DNA of 64,000 nt from Algibacter mikhailovii (lineage in GTDB: Bacteria; Bacteroidota; Bacteroidia; Flavobacteriales; Flavobacteriaceae), in contig NZ_BMWZ01000001.1 in the NCBI RefSeq assembly GCF_014651495.1, forward strand, positions 312,575-376,574. The letters run 5' to 3'. Below, piece after piece: positions 9,242 to 19,323 of the stretch. The notes under the pieces were generated by a model, which saw nothing but the letters and a program-made list of their open reading frames with translations, did not search any database and had not been told where the DNA came from. Every line of letters begins with the position of its first letter. Position 1 is the stretch's first letter. The position numbers and the translations under genes are program-made.

Positions 9242-9249
9242 TATATTTG
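9242..9249 (+). promoter_or_regulatory. Putative -7 box TATATTTG for the HD-domain gene
   Basis: TATATTTG lies in the 38-bp divergent gap between porX and the HD gene, 27 bases before the TTG start. It matches TAnnTTTG exactly. Its -33 partner would fall inside the porX start and is weak. Confidence 0.4.
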
Positions 9250-9275
9250 TAATATTAAATGCTAAAAATTAAAGT

Positions 9276-10490
9276 TTGAACAAACTTAAAATATTAAACG
9301 ACCCAATTTACGGATTTATTACTATTCCAAATTCTCTCATTTTTGATTTAATACAGCACAAAGACTTTCAGCGCCTGCGCCGAATAACACAGATGGGCAT
9401 GTCATATTTAGTCTATCCGGGTGCGCATCATACGAGGTTTCACCATGCTATTGGGTGTGTTCATTTAATGCAGCAAGCTGTTAATGTGCTTCGTTTTAAG
9501 GGAGTTGCGATTTCTGAAGCGGAAGAAACAGGACTCTATATTGCTATTTTACTACATGATATTGGCCATGGTCCATTTTCTCATGCTATGGAGCATAGTA
9601 TTGTAAATAATGTGTCCCATGAAGAAATATCTCTATTCTTTATGGAAAAACTCAATAAAGAATTTAACGGAAGTTTAACGCTTGCCATTGAAATATTCAA
9701 AGGTGAATATTCTCGGAAATTCATGTGTCAGTTAATTTCGGGCCAATTGGATATGGATAGAGCAGATTATCTAAAACGCGATAGTTTTTATACCGGAGTT
9801 GCAGAAGGCAATATAAATAGTGAACGATTAATCACTATGCTAAATGTGGTGGATGATGATTTAGTAATAGAAGAAAAAGGCATCTACAGTGTTGAAAAAT
9901 TTATAATTGCTAGACGTCTTATGTATTGGCAGGTATATCTTCATAAAACAGGATTAGTAGCCGAGCAACTCCTTATCAGAGTTTTAAAACGTGCTAAGGA
10001 GTTGTATGATTTGGGATATAACCTAAAGGCTAGCGAGGCATTATTGTATTTTTTCAAAAACAAAATATCCATTGAAAATTTTAATAATGAAACCTTAGAG
10101 GTGTTTTCCCAATTGGACGATTATGATATAATTTCGGCCATGAAGCAGTGGCAATTTCATGATGATTTTGTCTTAAGGAACTTATGCGAAATGATTATTA
10201 ATAGAAATTTGCTAAAAATTAAAATTAAAAACAAAAAGATTAAGGCTGAACGTGTTCATAAACAAACGGCCTTAGTTATGGACCGTTTTAATATTTCTCA
10301 AAAAGAAGCCCGATATTTTGTTTTTACAGGGAGTATTTCCAATCAGGCCTATCAATTAAACACTAAGCGTATTAATATTTTACATAAGTCAGGTAAAATT
10401 GAAGATATTGTTAAAGCATCAGATCAACTAAATCTTAAAGCATTATCAAAACCGGTTACCAAATTTTATATATGCTATCCTAAAGGATAA
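9276..10490 (+). CDS. HD-superfamily phosphohydrolase (dNTPase-like)
   Basis: The 404-residue protein has an N-terminal HD domain. Metal-binding residues are in HTRFHHAIG (about residues 52-60) and LLHDIGHGPFSH (about 92-103), with the later Asp in LDMDRADYLKRD. This pattern is that of the dGTPase/SAMHD1-like branch, so the likely activity is on (deoxy)nucleotides, but no substrate can be assigned. The start is TTG at 9276: an in-frame stop (TAA, 9270-9272) sits two codons upstream, and the peptide MNKLKILNDPIYGFI is the family's usual beginning, so no longer form is possible. The porX-HD-lpxD neighbourhood is widely kept in Bacteroidota. Confidence 0.88.
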   Translation: MNKLKILNDPIYGFITIPNSLIFDLIQHKDFQRLRRITQMGMSYLVYPGAHHTRFHHAIGCVHLMQQAVNVLRFKGVAISEAEETGLYIAILLHDIGHGPFSHAMEHSIVNNVSHEEISLFFMEKLNKEFNGSLTLAIEIFKGEYSRKFMCQLISGQLDMDRADYLKRDSFYTGVAEGNINSERLITMLNVVDDDLVIEEKGIYSVEKFIIARRLMYWQVYLHKTGLVAEQLLIRVLKRAKELYDLGYNLKASEALLYFFKNKISIENFNNETLEVFSQLDDYDIISAMKQWQFHDDFVLRNLCEMIINRNLLKIKIKNKKIKAERVHKQTALVMDRFNISQKEARYFVFTGSISNQAYQLNTKRINILHKSGKIEDIVKASDQLNLKALSKPVTKFYICYPKG

Positions 10491-10508
10491 ACTTTGACAC
10501 ATTTTTCC

Positions 10509-10516
10509 TATTTTTG
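10509..10516 (+). promoter_or_regulatory. Putative -7 box TATTTTTG for lpxD
   Basis: TATTTTTG matches TAnnTTTG and ends 34 bases before the lpxD GTG. A TTG upstream (in CTTTGACAC) is only 12 bases away, shorter than the usual spacer, so the assignment is tentative. Confidence 0.35.
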
Positions 10517-10550
10517 CGATTAACTAACAAAAACGACTAACTTTTTACTT

Positions 10551-11576
10551 GTGAAATTTACAGCTCAGCAAATTGCAGGAATATTAGAGGGTGATGTAGT
10601 TGGGAATCCTGAGGTGGAAGTATCAAAGCTTTCGAAAATTGAAGAGGGGTTTGAAGGTTCTCTAACCTTTTTAGCAAACCCTAAATACACACCATATATA
10701 TATAAGACAGAGGCATCAATTGCAATAGTTAATAGGTCGTTTGTTCCCGAACACGATATTAAAACAACGTTGATAAAAGTAGATGATGCTTATTTGGCAT
10801 TTTCTAAAATCTTAGAGTACTACAATGCTGTGAAAATCGGTAAAGTGGGTATTGAAAATCCATCTTTTATTTCGGAATCGGCCAGTCTAGGTAAGGATAT
10901 CTATATTGGTGCATTCAGTTACATTGCAGATCATGTTAAAATAGGGAATAATGTAAAAATATTTCCTAACGCCTATATAGGTGACAATGTTGTTATAGGA
11001 GATAATACCATTGTGTTTTCTGGTGCTAAAATTTATTCAGATACTATTATAGGGAGTCATTGTGTTATTAATTCTGGAGCTATTATTGGAGCAGATGGCT
11101 TTGGTTTTGCTCCTAATGAAGAAGGTGGCTATAATAAGATTCCACAAACGGGTAATGTCATCATAGAAGATTATGTGGATATAGGAGCAACAACAACTAT
11201 TGATAGAGCTACTTTAGGCTCAACCATAATAAGAAGCGGGGTAAAACTGGATAATCAAATTCAAATTGCGCATAATGTTGAAATAGGAGAAAACACTGTA
11301 ATTGCTGCCCAAACAGGTATTGCTGGATCTTCCAAGATTGGGAAACAATGTCAAATTGGAGGACAAGTGGGGATTGCTGGGCATATTACAATAGGTAATA
11401 ATGTTAGAATTCAAGCGCAGTCAGGAATTGGAAGAAATGTAAAAGATAATGAGATGCTTCAAGGATCTCCAGCCATAAAATTAAGTGATTATAATAAGGC
11501 CTATGTTCATTTCAAGAACTTGCCTAGTATTGTTAAAAACATAAATGATTTAGAAAAAACAAATGGGAATAGTTAA
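10551..11576 (+). CDS. lpxD: UDP-3-O-acyl-glucosamine N-acyltransferase LpxD
   Basis: A 341-residue LpxD, which adds the second 3-hydroxyacyl chain (from acyl-ACP) to UDP-3-O-acyl-glucosamine in lipid A synthesis. The N-terminal uridine-binding domain (to about residue 100) is followed by a left-handed beta-helix of hexapeptide repeats (IG..V.I..) and a C-terminal helix. The catalytic His is in [10 protein letters not shown] at about residue 240, matching the E. coli position. It starts with GTG at 10551, the codon that yields the standard [14 protein letters not shown]. The stop overlaps the start of lpxC/fabZ by 14 bases. It is the first gene of an lpxD-lpxC/fabZ-lpxA-efp-lpxD2 cluster. Confidence 0.95.
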   Translation: MKFTAQQIAGILEGDVVGNPEVEVSKLSKIEEGFEGSLTFLANPKYTPYIYKTEASIAIVNRSFVPEHDIKTTLIKVDDAYLAFSKILEYYNAVKIGKVGIENPSFISESASLGKDIYIGAFSYIADHVKIGNNVKIFPNAYIGDNVVIGDNTIVFSGAKIYSDTIIGSHCVINSGAIIGADGFGFAPNEEGGYNKIPQTGNVIIEDYVDIGATTTIDRATLGSTIIRSGVKLDNQIQIAHNVEIGENTVIAAQTGIAGSSKIGKQCQIGGQVGIAGHITIGNNVRIQAQSGIGRNVKDNEMLQGSPAIKLSDYNKAYVHFKNLPSIVKNINDLEKTNGNS

Positions 11577-12969
11577 TACTGAAATCAAACAAAAAACGAT
11601 TAAAGATGAAGTTTCTTTAACTGGTGTAGGACTTCATACAGGTAAAAATGTCACCTTAACTTTTAAACCTGCATCTGCCAATGCAGGATTATCTTTCAAA
11701 CGTGTAGATTTAGAGGGAGAACCAGTACTTGAAGCAGATGCCAATTTTGTTACAAACACCCAGCGCGGGACATGCTTAGAAAAAAATGGTGTTGTTATTC
11801 AAACATCAGAACATGTTTTAGCAGCCTTAGTTGGATTAGATATTGACAACGTTTTAATTGAATTGAATGCATCTGAGCCACCGATAATGGATGGATCATC
11901 CAAGTTTTTTGTAGAAGCCATAGAAAAAGCTGGTGTTGTAGAACTTGAATCTTTTAGAGAGGAATATGTTGTTACCGATGTCATTTCATATGTTGATGAG
12001 GAATCAGGAAGTGAAATATTAGTAATGCCAGCTAAGGAATACCAAATTACTACCATGGTCGATTTTGGAACTAAAGTTCTTGGTACTCAAAACGCTACTT
12101 TAAATCAGATTTCAGATTTTAAGAAGGATATATCTAACTCTAGAACCTTTAGCTTTTTACATGAATTAGAAATGTTATTAGAACATGGATTGATAAAAGG
12201 TGGCGACTTAAATAACGCCATTGTTTATGTTGACAAAACGATTTCTCCTGAAACTGTAGAAAAGCTTAAAACTGCATTTAATAAGGACTCAATTTCTGTA
12301 AAACCAAATGGCATTTTGGATAATTTAACATTACATTATCCAAATGAAGCGGCAAGACATAAATTACTTGACGTCTTGGGTGATTTAGCATTAATAGGTA
12401 CTCGAATAAGAGGAAAGGTTATTGCTAACAAACCTGGACATTTTGTTAATACACAGTTTGCAAAAAAACTATCAAAATTAATAAAAAATGAACGTCGTAA
12501 TAACGTGCCAAATATTGATTTAAACTTACCTCCGTTGATGGATGTGGTTCAAATCATGGCCATGTTACCCCACAGACAACCTTTTTTATTAATTGACAAA
12601 GTATTTGAGCTTTCAGAAAGTCATGTTATAGCGACTAAAAATGTCACCATGAATGAAGAGTTCTTTAAAGGACACTTCCCTGGCGCCCCTGTAATGCCTG
12701 GGGTTTTAATTGTTGAAGCCATGGCTCAAACGGGTGGTATTTTAGTATTAAACACGGTACCTGATCCAGAAAACTATTTAACTTTTTTCATGAAAATGGA
12801 TAAGGTTAAATTTAAGCAAAAAGTATCACCAGGAGATACGTTAATATTTAAATGTTCTTTAATTTCTCCAATACGCCGTGGAATTTGCCATATGCAAGGA
12901 TATGCCTATGCTAACGGGAAATTATGTGCTGAAGCCGAACTAATGGCTCAAATCTCTAAAGTAAAATAA
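11563..12969 (+). CDS. lpxC/fabZ: Bifunctional LpxC deacetylase / FabZ 3-hydroxyacyl-ACP dehydratase
   Basis: This natural fusion of 468 residues is typical of Bacteroidota. Residues 1 to about 310 are LpxC, the zinc-dependent deacetylase that commits UDP-acyl-GlcNAc to lipid A. Zinc ligands are visible as H84 (TSEHVLAAL) and the H/D pair in HKLLDVLGD. Residues from about 325 are FabZ, a hotdog-fold dehydratase of fatty-acid elongation: [10 protein letters not shown], catalytic His in [11 protein letters not shown] (about 369) and Glu in [11 protein letters not shown]. The fusion couples use of 3-hydroxyacyl-ACP by lipid A with its dehydration in phospholipid synthesis. It overlaps lpxD and is followed by lpxA after one base. 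Confidence 0.97.
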   Translation: MGIVNTEIKQKTIKDEVSLTGVGLHTGKNVTLTFKPASANAGLSFKRVDLEGEPVLEADANFVTNTQRGTCLEKNGVVIQTSEHVLAALVGLDIDNVLIELNASEPPIMDGSSKFFVEAIEKAGVVELESFREEYVVTDVISYVDEESGSEILVMPAKEYQITTMVDFGTKVLGTQNATLNQISDFKKDISNSRTFSFLHELEMLLEHGLIKGGDLNNAIVYVDKTISPETVEKLKTAFNKDSISVKPNGILDNLTLHYPNEAARHKLLDVLGDLALIGTRIRGKVIANKPGHFVNTQFAKKLSKLIKNERRNNVPNIDLNLPPLMDVVQIMAMLPHRQPFLLIDKVFELSESHVIATKNVTMNEEFFKGHFPGAPVMPGVLIVEAMAQTGGILVLNTVPDPENYLTFFMKMDKVKFKQKVSPGDTLIFKCSLISPIRRGICHMQGYAYANGKLCAEAELMAQISKVK

Positions 12970-12970
12970 T

Positions 12971-13756
12971 ATGAACCAACCATTAGCATATGTGCACCCT
13001 GGTGCAAAAATAGCCAAGAATGTAGTTATTGAACCTTTTGCTACAATACACAATAATGTTGTCATAGGAGAGGGGTCGTGGATTGGCAGTAATGTCACCA
13101 TTATGGAGGGCGCACGTATTGGTAAAAATTGCAATATTTTTCCAGGTGCTGTGATATCAGGGGTGCCCCAAGATTTAAAATACAATGATGAGGACACCAC
13201 CACTGAAATAGGCGATAATGTTACTATTAGAGAATGTGTTACAATCAATAGAGGGACTTCAGACCGCATGAAAACGGTTGTTGGAAACAATTGTTTAATC
13301 ATGGCTTATTGCCATATTGCGCATGACTGTATTGTTGGTAATAATTGTATTTTTTCTAACAACAGTACCTTAGCGGGGCATATTACTATAGGAGATTACG
13401 TAGTGCTTGCAGGGATGACCGCAGTACATCAGTTTGTTTCTGTAGGAAATCATGCTTTTGTTACAGGAGGTTCATTGGTTAGAAAAGACGTTCCTCCTTA
13501 TGTAAAGGCAGCTCGTGAACCTTTATCCTATGTTGGAATAAATTCTGTAGGACTAAGAAGAAGAGGGTATACAACTGAGAAAATAAGAGAAATTCAACAT
13601 ATTTTTAGAATTCTATATCAGAGAAACTATAATAATACCCAAGCTGCTGAAATAATCGAAGCAGAAATGGAGGCAACTCCAGAACGTGATGAGATTCTTC
13701 AATTTATTAAAAACTCACATCGCGGAATTATGAAAGGATATTTTAAATCAAATTAA
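12971..13756 (+). CDS. lpxA: UDP-N-acetylglucosamine O-acyltransferase LpxA
   Basis: A 261-residue LpxA, which catalyses the first acylation of UDP-GlcNAc in lipid A synthesis. It consists of hexapeptide repeats forming a left-handed beta-helix (residues 1 to about 190) and an alpha-helical C-terminus (RGYTTEKIREIQHIFRILY). The catalytic His sits in AYCHIAHDC, around residues 114-117. The length equals the family norm. It follows lpxC/fabZ after a single base and precedes efp by 4 bases, so one transcript carries all of these. No oddities. Confidence 0.96.
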   Translation: MNQPLAYVHPGAKIAKNVVIEPFATIHNNVVIGEGSWIGSNVTIMEGARIGKNCNIFPGAVISGVPQDLKYNDEDTTTEIGDNVTIRECVTINRGTSDRMKTVVGNNCLIMAYCHIAHDCIVGNNCIFSNNSTLAGHITIGDYVVLAGMTAVHQFVSVGNHAFVTGGSLVRKDVPPYVKAAREPLSYVGINSVGLRRRGYTTEKIREIQHIFRILYQRNYNNTQAAEIIEAEMEATPERDEILQFIKNSHRGIMKGYFKSN

Positions 13757-13760
13757 ATAA

Positions 13761-14330
13761 ATGGCATCAACATCAGACATTAGAAATGGATTGTGCATAA
13801 GATACAATCACGACATATATAAAATTGTAGAATTTTTACATGTAAAACCAGGAAAAGGACCAGCTTTTGTAAGAACAAAGCTTAAAAGTGTTACTAACGG
13901 AAAGGTAATTGATAATACATTTTCAGCGGGTCATAAATTAGATGATGTTCGCGTAGAAACTCATAAGTTTCAGTTTCTTTATAATGATGGTGATTTTTAT
14001 CATTTTATGAATACTGAAGATTACAGTCAGATTCAACTGGTAGAAGCGGCTTTAGACAATCCAGGGTTAATGAAAGAAGGGCAGGTAGTTACCGTTATTA
14101 TCAATTCGGAAGACAACGCTCCACTTTCTGTAGAAATGCCAGCCAGTGTTATTTTAGAAGTTACTGCTACTGAACCTGGTGTTAAAGGCAATACCGCCAC
14201 TAATGCCACTAAACCTGCAACAGTTGAAACTGGAGCAACAGTAAATGTTCCCTTGTTTATTAATGAAGGGGATAGAATAAAAGTAGAAACTGATAAAGGG
14301 ACCTACAAGGAACGTGTAAAAGAGCAATAG
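13761..14330 (+). CDS. efp: Translation elongation factor P
   Basis: EF-P of 189 residues with the expected three beta-barrel domains: KOW-like domain I, the OB domain (FQFLYNDGDFYHFMNTEDYSQ) and a C-terminal OB domain ending in VPLFINEGDRIKVETDKGTYKERV. It rescues ribosomes stalled on polyproline. The tip of domain I is KPGKGPAFVRTK, so the lysine modified in other bacteria is present. It sits between lpxA and an lpxD-like gene, an arrangement that recurs in Flavobacteriia. Co-transcription with lipid A genes is implied by gaps of 4 and 3 bases. Confidence 0.97.
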   Translation: MASTSDIRNGLCIRYNHDIYKIVEFLHVKPGKGPAFVRTKLKSVTNGKVIDNTFSAGHKLDDVRVETHKFQFLYNDGDFYHFMNTEDYSQIQLVEAALDNPGLMKEGQVVTVIINSEDNAPLSVEMPASVILEVTATEPGVKGNTATNATKPATVETGATVNVPLFINEGDRIKVETDKGTYKERVKEQ

Positions 14331-14333
14331 CAT

Positions 14334-15266
14334 TTGAAATTTTCTAAACCACATACTTTAAAACAAATAGCTGATTTAATTAACTGTAAATATACCGGTA
14401 GTTCTGATTTTCCTGTTTTGGGGATGAATGAGATACATGTTGTTGAACCAGGAGATATTGTTTTTGTAGACCATCCAAAATATTATGGAAAGGCACTGGA
14501 ATCGGCTGCCACTATTGTTTTAATCAACAAGGATGTTGAATGCCCTGAAGGGAAAGCATTACTCATAAGTGATGATCCTTTTAGAGATTTTAATAAGCTT
14601 ACAGATTATTTTAATCCTTTTAAACCATCAAATAGCGCTATAGCTAAGTCAGCTACTATTGGAAAAAACACAATCATTCAACCTAATTGCTTTATTGGTA
14701 ACAATGTTATTATTGGTGATGACTGTGAAATTCATTCAAATGTTAGTATTTATGATGACACGATAATTGGAAATAACGTGACCATTCATGCTGGTACCGT
14801 ACTGGGAGCAAATGCATTTTATTATAAAAACAGGCCAGAAGGTTATGACCGTTTAAAATCTGGTGGACGTGTTGTTATTGAAGATAACGTAGATATAGGC
14901 GCTGCCTGTACTATTGATAGAGGGGTTACAGCCGACACAACAATTGGAAAAGGATCAAAATTAGATAATCAGATTCAAATAGGTCATGATACAATTGTTG
15001 GCGAAAAATGTTTAATTGCATCTCAAACGGGTATTGCAGGTTGTGTTGTTATTGAAAACAATGTGATTATTTGGGGACAAGTAGGTGTTAAAAGTGGAAT
15101 CACTATTGCTGAAGGCACTGAAATATATGCCCAATCTGGTTTAGGCCATTCTACCGAAAAAGGTAAGAGTTATTTTGGGTCTCCAGCCTCTGAAGCTAGA
15201 GAACGTTTTAAAGAAATGGCTTATATTAGGAAAATTCCTGAGATTTTAAAATCGTTGAAATCTTAA
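14334..15266 (+). CDS. LpxD-like acyltransferase, second copy
   Basis: A 310-residue LpxD homologue with an N-terminal LpxD-type domain (IADLINCKYTGSSDFPVLGMNEI...GDIVFVDHPKY) and a hexapeptide beta-helix. The His equivalent to the catalytic one is kept (IQIGHDTIVG, about residue 216). It differs strongly from the lpxD at 10551 (shorter, different C-terminus), so it is an old paralogue and not a recent copy. It may add a different acyl chain or act on another nucleotide sugar. It begins with TTG at 14334, three bases after the efp stop; no ATG gives the expected MKFSKPHTLKQIADLI. Confidence 0.85.
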   Translation: MKFSKPHTLKQIADLINCKYTGSSDFPVLGMNEIHVVEPGDIVFVDHPKYYGKALESAATIVLINKDVECPEGKALLISDDPFRDFNKLTDYFNPFKPSNSAIAKSATIGKNTIIQPNCFIGNNVIIGDDCEIHSNVSIYDDTIIGNNVTIHAGTVLGANAFYYKNRPEGYDRLKSGGRVVIEDNVDIGAACTIDRGVTADTTIGKGSKLDNQIQIGHDTIVGEKCLIASQTGIAGCVVIENNVIIWGQVGVKSGITIAEGTEIYAQSGLGHSTEKGKSYFGSPASEARERFKEMAYIRKIPEILKSLKS

Positions 15267-15309
15267 GAGAGCAAACAATTTAAATAAAAATAAAAATAAA
15301 TGTAATCTT

Positions 15310-15344
15310 TTGTTTTAGATTTTTAATTCAAAAAATTACATTTG
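15310..15344 (+). promoter_or_regulatory. Putative promoter for sucD
   Basis: TACATTTG at 15337-15344 matches the TAnnTTTG -7 element. A TTG at 15310-15312 lies 24 bases upstream, one more than the usual 17-23 spacer. It is 34 bases before the sucD ATG. Confidence 0.4.
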
Positions 15345-15377
15345 CTATATAATTTTAACCAAGAAAAATAATCACTT

Positions 15378-16250
15378 ATGAGTGTTTTAGTAAATAAAGA
15401 TTCAAATATAATAGTTCAAGGTTTTACAGGTAGTGAAGGTACTTTTCATGCCAGCCAAATGATTGAGTATGGCACTAACGTTGTTGGCGGTGTAACACCA
15501 GGTAAAGGAGGTCAAACACATTTAGATAAACCCGTTTTTAACACGGTTTTAGAGGCTGTAGAACAAGTTAATGCAGACACCACCATTATATTTGTACCAC
15601 CTGCGTTTGCAGCTGATGCTATTATGGAAGCTGCTGATGCTGGTATAAAAGTGATTATCACAATTACTGAAGGGATTCCTGTAGCGGATATGATTACAGC
15701 CTCAAGTTATATTAAAAATAAAGATTGTAGATTAATTGGTCCTAATTGCCCAGGTGTAATAACGCCAGGCGAAGCTAAAGTTGGTATTATGCCAGGATTT
15801 GTTTTTAAACAAGGAAAAGTAGGTATTGTGTCTAAATCAGGTACATTGACGTATGAAGCAGCTGACCAAGTGGTAAAACAAGGTTTAGGTATCACTACAG
15901 CCATAGGTATTGGCGGTGATCCAATTATAGGAACAACTACTAAAGAAGCTGTAGAACTACTTATTAACGATCCTGAAACTGAAGCGGTTGTTATGATTGG
16001 TGAAATTGGAGGTCAATTAGAAGCTGATGCAGCAAATTGGTATAAAGAAAGTGGAAGCAAAAAACCCGTAGTAGGATTTATTGCTGGAGAAACTGCACCT
16101 GCTGGACGTACTATGGGGCATGCAGGAGCTATTGTAGGAGGAAGTGATGATACTGCTCAAGCCAAAAAGAAAATTATGAGAGCTTGTGGCATTCACGTTG
16201 TTGATTCACCAGCTGAAATAGGTAAAAAAATAGCTGAAGTTATGGCTTAA
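15378..16250 (+). CDS. sucD: Succinate-CoA ligase (ADP/GDP-forming), alpha subunit
   Basis: A 290-residue alpha subunit of succinyl-CoA synthetase, the TCA-cycle enzyme that makes ATP or GTP from succinyl-CoA. It shows the CoA-binding Rossmann domain ([26 protein letters not shown]), the ligase domain ([10 protein letters not shown]) and the phosphorylated active-site His in GHAGAIVGG at about residue 247. The partner sucC is not in the window, which is normal for Flavobacteriia where the two are often apart. It is monocistronic: it has its own putative promoter and a hairpin downstream. Confidence 0.97.
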   Translation: MSVLVNKDSNIIVQGFTGSEGTFHASQMIEYGTNVVGGVTPGKGGQTHLDKPVFNTVLEAVEQVNADTTIIFVPPAFAADAIMEAADAGIKVIITITEGIPVADMITASSYIKNKDCRLIGPNCPGVITPGEAKVGIMPGFVFKQGKVGIVSKSGTLTYEAADQVVKQGLGITTAIGIGGDPIIGTTTKEAVELLINDPETEAVVMIGEIGGQLEADAANWYKESGSKKPVVGFIAGETAPAGRTMGHAGAIVGGSDDTAQAKKKIMRACGIHVVDSPAEIGKKIAEVMA

Positions 16251-16270
16251 ATAAATGCTTTAAAATTGAA

Positions 16271-16300
16271 AAGCCTTGCAATCTTGTGAGGTTTTTTTAT
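16271..16300 (+). terminator. Rho-independent terminator after sucD
   Basis: CCTTGCA and TGTGAGG pair across a short loop with two G-T wobbles and are followed by a run of seven Ts. It lies about 20 bases after the sucD stop. Confidence 0.6.
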
Positions 16301-16320
16301 TTATAGCCATGAGTATTTGC

Positions 16321-16328
16321 TATATTTG
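16321..16328 (+). promoter_or_regulatory. Putative -7 box TATATTTG for fabG
   Basis: An exact TAnnTTTG match 38 bases before the fabG ATG and just after the sucD terminator. The -33 region is T-rich, without a clear TTG. Confidence 0.4.
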
Positions 16329-16366
16329 AATAGAACAAGATAAATAACTAATAACTAGACATAATA

Positions 16367-17113
16367 ATGAAATTATTAGAAGGAAAAACGGCTATTGTAA
16401 CTGGGGCTAGTCGTGGAATAGGGAAAGGAATTGCCCAAGTTTTCGCTCAACAAGGTGCTAATGTAGCTTTTACATATAGTTCCTCGGTAGATGCTGCAAA
16501 TGCTTTAGAAGAAGAATTGAACGCGTTAGGGGTTAAAGCTAAAGGTTATAAAAGTAATGCTGCTAGTTTTGAAGAAGCGCAAACTTTGGCTGCTGAAGTT
16601 GTTAAAGAATTTGGTAGTATTGATATATTAGTAAATAACGCAGGTATAACAAAAGACAACTTGTTAATGCGTATTTCAGAAGAGGATTTTGACACCGTAA
16701 TTGAAGTGAATTTAAAGTCTGTTTTCAACATGACCAAAGCTGTTCAGAGAACCATGTTAAAACAACGCAAGGGTTCTATTATAAATATGAGTTCGGTGGT
16801 TGGTGTTAAAGGAAATGCTGGACAAACTAATTATGCGGCTTCTAAGGCCGGAATAATAGGGTTTTCAAAATCCGTAGCATTAGAACTGGGTTCTAGAAAT
16901 ATTAGAAGTAATGTTGTGGCTCCTGGTTTTATTGAAACCGAGATGACTGCTACTTTAGATGAAGATATTGTAAAAGGATGGCGTGCTGGAATTCCTTTAA
17001 AAAGAGGAGGTACACCTGAAGATATTGCTAATGTCTGTGTCTTTTTAGGTAGTGACATGAGTGCATATGTTACCGGACAGACATTAAATGTTGATGGCGG
17101 TATGCTAACTTAA
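16367..17113 (+). CDS. fabG: 3-oxoacyl-ACP reductase FabG
   Basis: A 248-residue short-chain dehydrogenase reducing 3-oxoacyl-ACP with NADPH in fatty-acid elongation. Motifs: TGASRGIG (cofactor loop, residues 12-19), NNAG (about 89-92), catalytic Ser in SIINMSSVVG and the YAASK pair at about residues 156-160. The C-terminal VTGQTLNVDGGM is diagnostic of FabG. Length is normal. It lies between sucD and the VWA-type membrane protein, with its own promoter. Confidence 0.95.
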   Translation: MKLLEGKTAIVTGASRGIGKGIAQVFAQQGANVAFTYSSSVDAANALEEELNALGVKAKGYKSNAASFEEAQTLAAEVVKEFGSIDILVNNAGITKDNLLMRISEEDFDTVIEVNLKSVFNMTKAVQRTMLKQRKGSIINMSSVVGVKGNAGQTNYAASKAGIIGFSKSVALELGSRNIRSNVVAPGFIETEMTATLDEDIVKGWRAGIPLKRGGTPEDIANVCVFLGSDMSAYVTGQTLNVDGGMLT

Positions 17114-17161
17114 ATTTTTATTCCTGTAAATGCAGGAGATCTAAAGAATTTCTAGGCTTTA

Positions 17162-19195
17162 ATGCAAACAGAAATAGTATTATATATTGTAATTGCTGGA
17201 ATAATAGCCTTTTTATTAGCTCGTTTTCAGTACTTAAATAAACAAAAAAGCGTGTCCAAAAGGTACATGCTTTTTATCTTTTTAAGATGTATTGCCATTT
17301 TCGCGATCCTACTTTTAATAATAAACCCCACTTTTAATAAAACAAGTTTTTCTATAGAAAAGCCAAATCTGGTTCTAGCCATTGATAATTCCAGTTCCAT
17401 AAAGTATTTGGGGCACGAAAACGGAGCTACCACACTAATAAATGAATTGAGAAATAACTCAAGTTTAAACGAAAAATTTGATCTTAATATTTATTCTTTT
17501 GGTAAAGACCTAAAATCATCTGATTCAATTACTTTTTCTGAAAATCAAACAAATATTTCTCAAGCCTTTGAGCAACTATCTCAAGTATATTACCAGTCAA
17601 TAGCGCCTACACTTTTATTAACTGATGGAAATCAGACCTACGGTAATGATTATGAAATGTATGCTAAAACATATAATCAACCAATTTTCCCTATAATTTT
17701 AGGAGATACCATTACATATATAGATTTAAAAATTCAGCAGCTTAACGTAAATAAGTACACATTTCTTAACAATAAATTCCCCGTTGAAGCCATATTGAAT
17801 TATACTGGCACAAAAACTATAAATACTAGATTTCAATTAAAGTTTAATGACAAAGTGATTCATGAACAACCGATTTCTTTTTCTAAAAATGAAAATTCAA
17901 AAATTATTAATATCACATTGCCTGCTAATAAAGTAGGTGTATTAAACTTAGAGGCCAGTATTCAACCATTAGAAAATGAGAGGAATAAAATAAATAACTC
18001 AAAGAAATTTGCCATTGAAGTGTTGAGTCAGAAAACTAAAATTGCTATTATTTCAGATATAGCGCACCCCGATATTGGAGCATTTAAAAAGAGTTTGGAA
18101 AGTAATGAACAGCGCTTGATAGAAATTCTCGAACCTAATTCCGATCTCGCTAATTTAACTGATTTTCAATTATACATACTCTATCAACCTAATAGGAAAT
18201 TTGATAAGGTCATTGAATTTATAAAATCTCAAAAACAAAATGCACTTTTTGTGGTTGGGAGTAAAACAGATCTGAATTTTTTAAATCGCATTTCTAAGAA
18301 TTATTCTTTTGATATTACAAATCAATATGAAAACTATCAAGCAGAATTAAACACTAATTATGCGCCTTTTCTTATTGATGACATAGATTTTCAATCATTT
18401 CCGCCTTTATATTCAAACTATGGAGATGTAAATTTCATAAGGCCTGTTGAATCTATATTAAATAAAACGATAAACGGTTTAAGTCTAAACACCCCGCTAT
18501 TAGCAACAATTGAAGATAATGGAATAAGAGAAGCAATATTCTTAGGAGAAAACATTTGGCAATGGCGTGCACAAAGTTATTTAAACGAAGATTCATTTGA
18601 ACTATTTGATAAATTTTTAGGAAAGGTCATTCAATATTTAGCATCCAATACATTAAAAAGTAGACTAAATATAGATTACCAATCATTTTACGATGGCAAT
18701 TCTAATCTTATTATTAAGGCTGAATATTTTGATAAAAATTATGCATTTGACAATCGTGAAACACTTACTATTACTGTTGTTGACGAACAAACTAAAGAAA
18801 AAAAAGTTTTTCCGTTAGTCTTAAAATACAATTATTATCAGGTTGATTTATCTAATCTTCCCGCATCTAAATATAGTTTTAAAATTGAAACTAGTGGTAG
18901 TAAGATATCCAAAACAGGTAGTTTTACGGTCCTTGATTTCAATGTGGAACAGCAATTTATAAATGCTAACGTAAACAAACTAAAAAAATTAGCGACGAAT
19001 TCGGAAGGAAAAGAATACTTCATTTCTGGCACAAATACGTTAGTAGAAGATTTATTAATTGATTCTAGGTTTGTTCCTATTCAAAAAAGCAACAAAAAAG
19101 ACATACCTTTGATAGACTGGAAATATTTGTTAGCCATCATTGCTTTGGCATTGGGTGCAGAATGGTTTTTGAGAAAATATCACGGTTTAATATAA
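17162..19195 (+). CDS. Membrane-anchored VWA-like protein, function unknown
   Basis: A 677-residue protein with two N-terminal membrane helices (residues 5-20 and 35-55). Next comes a von Willebrand A-like segment: VLAIDNSSSIKYLG has the D-x-S-x-S MIDAS start, and LLLTDGNQTYG is the second metal-site loop. A long beta-rich periplasmic region follows, and then a last helix (LLAIIALALGAEWFLRKYH) near the C-terminus. This topology resembles BatA-type and related Bacteroidota proteins in which a VWA or class-I-glutaminase-like domain faces the periplasm. It has no Bat operon partners here. The start ATG follows fabG by 48 bp, so it may be cotranscribed. Confidence 0.7.
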   Translation: MQTEIVLYIVIAGIIAFLLARFQYLNKQKSVSKRYMLFIFLRCIAIFAILLLIINPTFNKTSFSIEKPNLVLAIDNSSSIKYLGHENGATTLINELRNNSSLNEKFDLNIYSFGKDLKSSDSITFSENQTNISQAFEQLSQVYYQSIAPTLLLTDGNQTYGNDYEMYAKTYNQPIFPIILGDTITYIDLKIQQLNVNKYTFLNNKFPVEAILNYTGTKTINTRFQLKFNDKVIHEQPISFSKNENSKIINITLPANKVGVLNLEASIQPLENERNKINNSKKFAIEVLSQKTKIAIISDIAHPDIGAFKKSLESNEQRLIEILEPNSDLANLTDFQLYILYQPNRKFDKVIEFIKSQKQNALFVVGSKTDLNFLNRISKNYSFDITNQYENYQAELNTNYAPFLIDDIDFQSFPPLYSNYGDVNFIRPVESILNKTINGLSLNTPLLATIEDNGIREAIFLGENIWQWRAQSYLNEDSFELFDKFLGKVIQYLASNTLKSRLNIDYQSFYDGNSNLIIKAEYFDKNYAFDNRETLTITVVDEQTKEKKVFPLVLKYNYYQVDLSNLPASKYSFKIETSGSKISKTGSFTVLDFNVEQQFINANVNKLKKLATNSEGKEYFISGTNTLVEDLLIDSRFVPIQKSNKKDIPLIDWKYLLAIIALALGAEWFLRKYHGLI

Positions 19196-19323
19196 CAGTA
19201 CATAAAAGAATCAAAAAATATTGTTGCATTAAAGACTTCGGTAGAATTTTAAATAATTTAATACGGTACAAAATAATTCAAGTAACATAACAAAAGAATT
19301 AAATAAAAATTAAAAATAGAGAC

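Noticed and set aside
12940-13302. Minus-strand open frame of 120 codons opposite lpxA
   Set aside because: It lies wholly over the well-supported lpxA and has no recognisable domain or promoter; it is a shadow frame.
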